From the NCBI RefSeq assembly GCF_030317145.1, contig NZ_JASZYE010000001.1:682001-746000 (forward strand): a stretch of 64,000 nucleotides of DNA. The letters run 5' to 3'. The notes under the pieces were generated by a model. That model did no database searches and was not told where the DNA came from. It saw nothing but the letters and a program-made list of their open reading frames with translations. The stretch's first letter is position 1; the number at the start of each line of letters is the position of its first letter. Source of the DNA: Variovorax flavidus. GTDB taxonomy: Bacteria > Pseudomonadota > Gammaproteobacteria > Burkholderiales > Burkholderiaceae_C. The translations under genes were made by a program, and so were the position numbers. Shown here in pieces: positions 59,687 through 64,000 of the stretch.

Positions 59687-60979
59687 ATGCCCCACGTCAT
59701 GAAGAAATTCAAGCTCCACTCTGCTGCCGTATGGGCATTGGTGGCCGGCAGCGCCTTCGCGCAAGCCACGCCCTCCGGGTCGGCCGCACAAGGCGCACCA
59801 ACGCCCTCGTCCGGCGCAGCCAACACGATCAAGATCGGTCTCATAGGACCATTGACCGGACCGTCATCCGACTTCGGACTTCCGATGCTCAACGGCGTGA
59901 AGCTGGCTATTGACGAGATCAACTCGTTCGGCGGTTACCTGGGACGTCCGCTGGAACTGGTCATCAAGGACGATCAAGCCAATCCCGACCTGGGGCTGAG
60001 CCTGTCGCAGGAACTCATCAAGGAAAGGGTCATCGCGACGATCGGGTTCTGCAACACGGGCGTCGCGATGAAATCAATCGACGTCTTCCAGGCGAGCCGC
60101 GTGCCGCTTCTCGTGCCGTGCACAACGGGAACCCCTGTCACCACAAAGTTTCCCGCTGCGGACAGCTACATCTTTCGCAATGCCCCGCCTGATGCGATCC
60201 AGGCTCCGTTCATGGTGGACGAGATCGTTGCACGCAAGCTGACCAAGGTGGCGATCTTTGCGGACAACACGGGCTACGGCGAAGCCGGCCTGAAAGATGT
60301 GCAGAAGGCGCTCGAGCGGAAGAATCTCAAGGCTGTGTATGTGGGCCGATTCGACCTTGGCGTCAAGGACGTAACGGAGCAGTTGAAAGAGGCGCGCAAT
60401 GCCGGCGCAGATGTGTTGTTCATCTATACGATCGCGCCTCAGAATGCCGTCGTCGCCAACGGTCGTCACGCACTCGGGTGGAAGGTGCCGCAGGTGGGAG
60501 CCTGGGCTCTTTCGTTCCCTCTGTTTATCGACGGGGCAAAGGACGCCGCCGAAGGGTCGTTGATGGCCTTGAGCTTCGTTGCCGAGCCGACCAACGAGCG
60601 CCGAGCCACCTTCCTGGCCAGCTATGCCCGCAAGTTCAAGGCGACCAACATCACGGTTCCAATGGCGGCAGCGCAGGCCTACGATGCGACGTACCTTCTT
60701 GCGCACGCCGTGCTGAGCCTGCCAGGCGACAAGCTCGATGGACCTCACATCAAGCAAGCGCTGGAGCAGCCCAAGCGGGCCTACTACGGCGTCGTCACCA
60801 CCTACGACAAGCCTTTCCGCGATGACAGGGAAGCGCTTTCCTCGAACATGCTCGTCGTGGGCACGGTGAAGAACGGCAGGGTCACATTCGCTCATCCGGA
60901 AGACGCCGTGCGCAACAACGTCGTTCAGCGAAAGCGAATCGCCGATGCCGACCGCAGCATCAAGCCGAACGGCTTGTGA
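59687..60979 (+). CDS. Orphan Liv-type ABC substrate-binding protein
   Basis: About 430 residues, a periplasmic binding protein of the branched-chain amino acid type. The signal runs MKKFKLHSAAVWALVAGSAF (ATG 59699; 59687 adds four residues) and is cleaved near AFAQ. Next come IKIGLIGPLTGPSSDFGLPM, RPLELVIKDDQANPDLGLSL and YIFRNAPPDAIQAPFMVDEI. No permease or ATPase gene adjoins it, so it must share a transporter encoded elsewhere. The ligand is unknown. Confidence 0.92.
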   Translation: MPHVMKKFKLHSAAVWALVAGSAFAQATPSGSAAQGAPTPSSGAANTIKIGLIGPLTGPSSDFGLPMLNGVKLAIDEINSFGGYLGRPLELVIKDDQANPDLGLSLSQELIKERVIATIGFCNTGVAMKSIDVFQASRVPLLVPCTTGTPVTTKFPAADSYIFRNAPPDAIQAPFMVDEIVARKLTKVAIFADNTGYGEAGLKDVQKALERKNLKAVYVGRFDLGVKDVTEQLKEARNAGADVLFIYTIAPQNAVVANGRHALGWKVPQVGAWALSFPLFIDGAKDAAEGSLMALSFVAEPTNERRATFLASYARKFKATNITVPMAAAQAYDATYLLAHAVLSLPGDKLDGPHIKQALEQPKRAYYGVVTTYDKPFRDDREALSSNMLVVGTVKNGRVTFAHPEDAVRNNVVQRKRIADADRSIKPNGL

Positions 60980-60991
60980 TGAAGGTGAGCG

Positions 60992-61375
60992 CTATGTCGC
61001 TGGAAGTGGCGGGCGATTCTTGCGGTACGAGTTCTTGACCGCAATCTTTCCCTCCCGGAAGGTGAACACATCGCACCCGTTGACCTCGACGCGCGAGCCG
61101 TCGGCCCGCGTGCCGGTGAATGTCCATTCGGACACCCCGCGGTCGCCGCAAACGAAGTGATGGGGGTTGAGCCACTGCGCGTCGGGAAAAGTCTTCCAAA
61201 CGTCGGAGAAGCCGCGCTGTACGGCCTCTCTGCCAATGTGTGAGCTTCCGCAGACGTCGGGGCCTGCGGACGCTTCGAACACACAGTCGTCCGTCATGAA
61301 GCTCATCAGCGATTCAATATCGTGGCTGTTCCAAGCAGCGGCGAAGGCCTGCAGGTTTGCAACGGTGACATTCAT
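60992..61375 (-). CDS. NTF2-like (SnoaL-type) protein
   Basis: A 127-residue single-domain protein with the cone-shaped NTF2 fold pattern: LQAFAAAWNSHDIESLMSFM, DDCVFEASAGP, HIGREAVQRGFSDVWKTFPD and ADGSRVEVNGCDVFTFREGK. Members are isomerases, hydratases or plain ligand binders with a polyketide- or steroid-like ligand. It is convergent with the binding-protein gene, 12 nt apart. Function cannot be told. Confidence 0.88.
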   Translation of the reverse strand: MNVTVANLQAFAAAWNSHDIESLMSFMTDDCVFEASAGPDVCGSSHIGREAVQRGFSDVWKTFPDAQWLNPHHFVCGDRGVSEWTFTGTRADGSRVEVNGCDVFTFREGKIAVKNSYRKNRPPLPAT

Positions 61376-61474
61376 GCTTCACCTCCAATCCGGCGTGAAT
61401 TGGGGATTGTTGCGCAGATGGATCGACGCAGTCCTTGGGACTTCTGAGCAACGGAGGTTTACCCGGCCGGCATG

Positions 61475-61879
61475 TCACGTTCCCTGGCAGTGCGGCTTGC
61501 CGGGACACTCTTCGCAATCCTCGGTCGACCAGATGGCGAAGATTCGCTCAAGCGCTTCCGTGCCACGCGGCTGGACGCCGCTGCGAGGCAAGGATCTGAA
61601 CCTCTGCGAGCAGACACCGGCACCCTTTTCTGACAAGGGCGCACGCACCACCCTTAGGCCTTCCTCGTCGGCCTCGGTCCAGAACACATCCTTCCATGGA
61701 GTCCCGGCCGGGAAGTACGAGGCCCAGTCGGTATGACCTTTGAGCCAGACTCCACACACAGTGCTCAGCCGACCTCTCCAGGCCGAAGGACAAACAAAGA
61801 CGCCGACTTCCCCGGGGCGTAGCTCCAGGAGGTGTTGGGGGTAGGCGTAAAGCGCGACCCAATCGACGCACTTACTCAT
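61475..61879 (-). CDS. Hypothetical partner of the alpha-CTD-like gene
   Basis: A 134-residue protein not recognised. It opens SKCVDWVALYAYPQHLLELR and has a beta-rich core (PGEVGVFVCPSAWRGRLSTV), an acidic stretch (FWTEADEEGLRVVRAP) and a C-terminus with three cysteines (TEDCEECPGKPHCQG), a possible metal knuckle. Its ATG overlaps the end of the alpha-CTD-like gene by 8 nt, so the two are almost surely co-translated. Role unknown; it may bind the product of its partner gene. Confidence 0.65.
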   Translation of the reverse strand: MSKCVDWVALYAYPQHLLELRPGEVGVFVCPSAWRGRLSTVCGVWLKGHTDWASYFPAGTPWKDVFWTEADEEGLRVVRAPLSEKGAGVCSQRFRSLPRSGVQPRGTEALERIFAIWSTEDCEECPGKPHCQGT

Positions 61880-62369
61880 TGCGCGCCGCCCTCACGTCGC
61901 CTGGGTTCATGGACTTTCGGAGTCCTTCGCACGCAGTCATCTCAGCGGTGGGATTCGACAGAAAGTCCAGCCCTACGCGCGCCAGCACTTCGCGAAGGCG
62001 ATTCACAGTCTTCGCACCGATGGCTTCCTTCATCATGAGTTCTTGCTCACTGATGGCCGACAGGTCCTCGACGCAGAAAATGTTGAGCTTGCAGAGCGCC
62101 TCGCGGGCACTTGCGCGAACGGGGATTTCTTCGACGGGAGTTTGTGGACTCAGTTTGATCGGGGCATCAAGACGCTGGGGGCCTTTGGGGCGCCATTCGA
62201 ATACGTGAAATTCAAACGCCGTGTCTGCAGAAATCCGCGCCTCGCGTCGTGCCGCCGCATGCTTGCGCTTCGCCTCGTGAATGGCAGCGCGCAACTGTCC
62301 GAGACACGCGAGCAGTTCGTCGTCAGGCAGCTGCGCCAAGTCATCGACGGAGCGGATAGTGCGAGACAT
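61872..62369 (-). CDS. Free-standing RNA polymerase alpha-CTD-like protein
   Basis: A 165-residue protein. GAAGGGGACCT precedes ATG 62369 (MSRTIRSVDDLAQLP). The N-terminal part is helical and basic (LRAAIHEAKRKHAAARREAR), then FHVFEWRPKGPQRL. Residues about 71-137 look like the C-terminal domain of the RNA polymerase alpha subunit: PVEEIPVRASAREALCKLNI and IGAKTVNRLREVLARVGLDF. Arg85, Gly118, Lys120 and Thr121 line up with E. coli Arg265, Gly296, Lys298 and Ser299, which touch UP-element DNA or activators. It could bind DNA or compete with alpha at promoters. Overlaps the next gene by 8 nt. A more distant helix-hairpin-helix protein is the alternative. Confidence 0.75.
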   Translation of the reverse strand: MSRTIRSVDDLAQLPDDELLACLGQLRAAIHEAKRKHAAARREARISADTAFEFHVFEWRPKGPQRLDAPIKLSPQTPVEEIPVRASAREALCKLNIFCVEDLSAISEQELMMKEAIGAKTVNRLREVLARVGLDFLSNPTAEMTACEGLRKSMNPGDVRAARNE

Positions 62370-62663
62370 AGGTCCCCTTCGGCACATGCATAGTGCAGTG
62401 CTGGGCAACATCGCCAATTCTTCAGAATGCGCCCTGTCCTGCTCTATCACCACCGAGCGGAAGAACCCGCTGAGAGGGCTCGTTCTCAGCTGTCACCCTG
62501 ACGATCAGGCGGGAACCGTTCCCTGGAGAGCCGTGGCAGCCCGCACATACGCGAGGTCAGCCTAAACCTAATCCAGCAGGAAGCAACGATAGAACAGATT
62601 GCGCTGATAGAGCTTCTATCGGTCGCGAAGGGGCGAGAACGAGGTCGCTAAAACCGCACTGGG

Positions 62664-63689
62664 CTATGACGCGGCTGTGCGAATGACGTGAAAGCGCTTG
62701 ACCATCCGGCGTGCGCCGCGCACGAGTGGCCGGTCGACGAGACGGTAGATCAGCGAGCCCACCGCGAGGCACGACGCAAGCGAGAACAGCGAGGTCGCGT
62801 AGTTCTCCTCGATCCCCAGGCGCACGTACACGACACGCTCGAGAAAGCCAATCACGAACATGTGCGACAGGTAGGTGGCGTAGCTCGAGTCGCCGATATG
62901 GACGATGAAGCGCAGGATGAGCGAACCGGCCCTGCGGATCGGGCCTTCGAGCTGCAAGGCGAACAGAAGCATCAAGAAGCTCGGCACGCCGGCGACCCAG
63001 ATGCGATCGGCCTGATTCTCGTACCCCACCATCCCGAAATAGCAAGCGAGGACCAGCACGAGCGCCAATGGCTTCGGAGTCCGCTGCAGCAGTGGGTGCT
63101 GGTAGACATGAAAGCAGGCCATCCCGAGAACAAAATTGAACCACAGCGTGTTGTGCAGGAACTCGTGGCCGACGGTCTCCTCGTCGAACAGGGCCCCAAT
63201 GGCGTAGAGCGAAACAAGAGCCGCTGTCATCAAGCTCGCAACGTGCAATTTGCCGAAGGCAAGGACGAGGGTGATCAGCCCATAGAAGAGCATCTCGAAG
63301 TTCAGCGACCAGCCAACCATCAGCACGGGGAAAAGCTGGCCGTCGTCCCGAAAGTGCGGAATGAAGAGCAGCGACTGCACGTAGTTGCCGAGATTCGCGA
63401 CTGTCGTTCCCATCACGCTCGGCAGCCGCCACGCGACCAGCAACACCATCGTCGTCACCGCCCAGTACAGCGGCACGATGCGCGTGAGCCTATCAAGCAG
63501 GAACGCCGTCGGGCCGGCGTGCCTCCGGTCGACGACCATGCACATCACGAAGCCGCTGATGACGAAAAAGAGATCGACGCCGAACAGGCCGAACAAGGGC
63601 AAGGTCCAGGTGTGCAGCCAGGCGACGGTGCTAGCCGCTACCGCGCGCAGGATCTGAATCGAATAGTTCTGCTCGGGAGCGTGCGCCAT
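62664..63689 (-). CDS. Acyltransferase-3 (OafA/YrhL) membrane protein
   Basis: A 341-residue integral membrane protein with about ten hydrophobic segments. The family N-terminus is present: IQILRAVAASTVAWLHTW with the catalytic-type His, GVDLFFVISGFVMCMV, FLLDRLTRIVPLYWAVTTM, and LMVGWSLNFEMLFYGLITLV in the middle. It transfers acetyl or other acyl groups to surface glycans. Start 63689 or 63698. A 294-nt gap to the next gene downstream holds only a small GATAGA-GCT-TCTATC stem at 62606-62620. Confidence 0.92.
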   Translation of the reverse strand: MAHAPEQNYSIQILRAVAASTVAWLHTWTLPLFGLFGVDLFFVISGFVMCMVVDRRHAGPTAFLLDRLTRIVPLYWAVTTMVLLVAWRLPSVMGTTVANLGNYVQSLLFIPHFRDDGQLFPVLMVGWSLNFEMLFYGLITLVLAFGKLHVASLMTAALVSLYAIGALFDEETVGHEFLHNTLWFNFVLGMACFHVYQHPLLQRTPKPLALVLVLACYFGMVGYENQADRIWVAGVPSFLMLLFALQLEGPIRRAGSLILRFIVHIGDSSYATYLSHMFVIGFLERVVYVRLGIEENYATSLFSLASCLAVGSLIYRLVDRPLVRGARRMVKRFHVIRTAAS

Positions 63690-63926
63690 GGTCACCACCT
63701 CGCGTGCGGACGTTATGAAGGCATCGCGAAGCAGGCGCCTCGAGAGGCCAGAAATCGTCGCGAACTCCGGTCGATCGCGGGGCTGATCGCCAGGCGATAA
63801 CGGTTGGTGGCGTTAGTTTGCAGAGCCCATCAGACGGCTCAGTATGCGCGTTCTCGCGGCAAAAATCCCGTCGCTGGTTCCCGGGGCGAAGGTCGGATCG
63901 GAGTCTTCTTCGTCTATGAGATGGCA

Positions 63927-64000
63927 TCAGGCGATGCCGTGTTCCACTCGAATCTGCCTTTCGAGCTGCTTCAGAAACTTGGCCCCTCCCTGCACGAGCT
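63927..64000 (-). CDS. C-terminal end of a gene leaving the window (partial)
   Basis: On the minus strand a frame enters from the right edge and stops at TGA 63929-63927. The 23 visible residues end FLKQLERQIRVEHGIA, a helix-like, charged tail with no stop in the visible part. The frame is preferred over two other open frames because of this composition. Too little is seen to name it. Confidence 0.45.
   Translation of the reverse strand, partial: LVQGGAKFLKQLERQIRVEHGIA

Overview
The window reads as a chromosomal segment of a high-GC betaproteobacterium of the Comamonadaceae/Burkholderiales, most like Variovorax. This rests on the mix of Bug-type tripartite tricarboxylate binding protein, H-NS-family protein, several Liv-type ABC systems, an acyl-CoA carboxylase cluster and the general protein style; no rRNA or other marker is present to prove it. 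No tRNA, rRNA, CRISPR array, insertion sequence or prophage was seen. Genes are dense and mostly have classical starts; many neighbours overlap by 1-8 nt, which marks operons.

Left part (1-20 kb): the 3' end of an unseen gene and an outer-membrane efflux lipoprotein, a PQQ-dependent glucose-type dehydrogenase ending in a clear terminator, then a GntR-controlled catabolic operon (extradiol-type dioxygenase, fumarylacetoacetase-family hydrolase, a complete branched-chain-type ABC importer in which LivM and LivG are one polypeptide, and an FMN reductase). After it come single genes: FHA protein, META-domain protein, lipoprotein hydrolase, EVE protein, Bug binding protein, a cysteine-rich lipoprotein, an orphan LuxR-type regulator and an H-NS-like protein with two DNA-binding modules.

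Middle (20-36 kb): small envelope proteins, one with an apparent frameshift in its signal peptide; a 978-residue protein that joins a peptidoglycan-binding/GH19-like part, a papain-like protease and an alpha/beta hydrolase; a ribose-type ABC importer with a half-size ATPase; and a divergent AtuA / acyl-CoA dehydrogenase / biotin-dependent carboxylase cluster for a branched or terpenoid acyl-CoA.

36-46 kb is a lipid A modification island on the minus strand: eptA-like, arnT, arnB, arnC, separate arnA formyltransferase and dehydrogenase genes and arnD, preceded by a PmrA-box-like direct repeat and a PagP-like beta-barrel gene. Together these would add phosphoethanolamine, aminoarabinose and perhaps palmitate to lipid A, the route to cationic peptide resistance, but the EptA-like protein has lysine where the family has a zinc-binding glutamate.

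Right part (46-64 kb): glycosyltransferase, NUDIX, hemerythrin, an unknown lipoprotein, an orphan MlaC, a lone HATPase domain, a RES toxin/antitoxin pair with a readable autoregulatory promoter, and a four-gene sulfatase operon (arylsulfatase with a non-canonical formylglycine site, its own FGE, a NlpA-type binding protein and a CxxCxxCC protein). It ends with an orphan Liv-type binding protein, an NTF2-like protein, a two-gene operon whose first gene encodes a free-standing RNA polymerase alpha-CTD-like domain, an acyltransferase-3 membrane protein, and the 3' end of a gene that runs off the window. The best candidates for something new are the three-enzyme protein, the alpha-CTD-like operon, the sulfatase cluster and the altered EptA.
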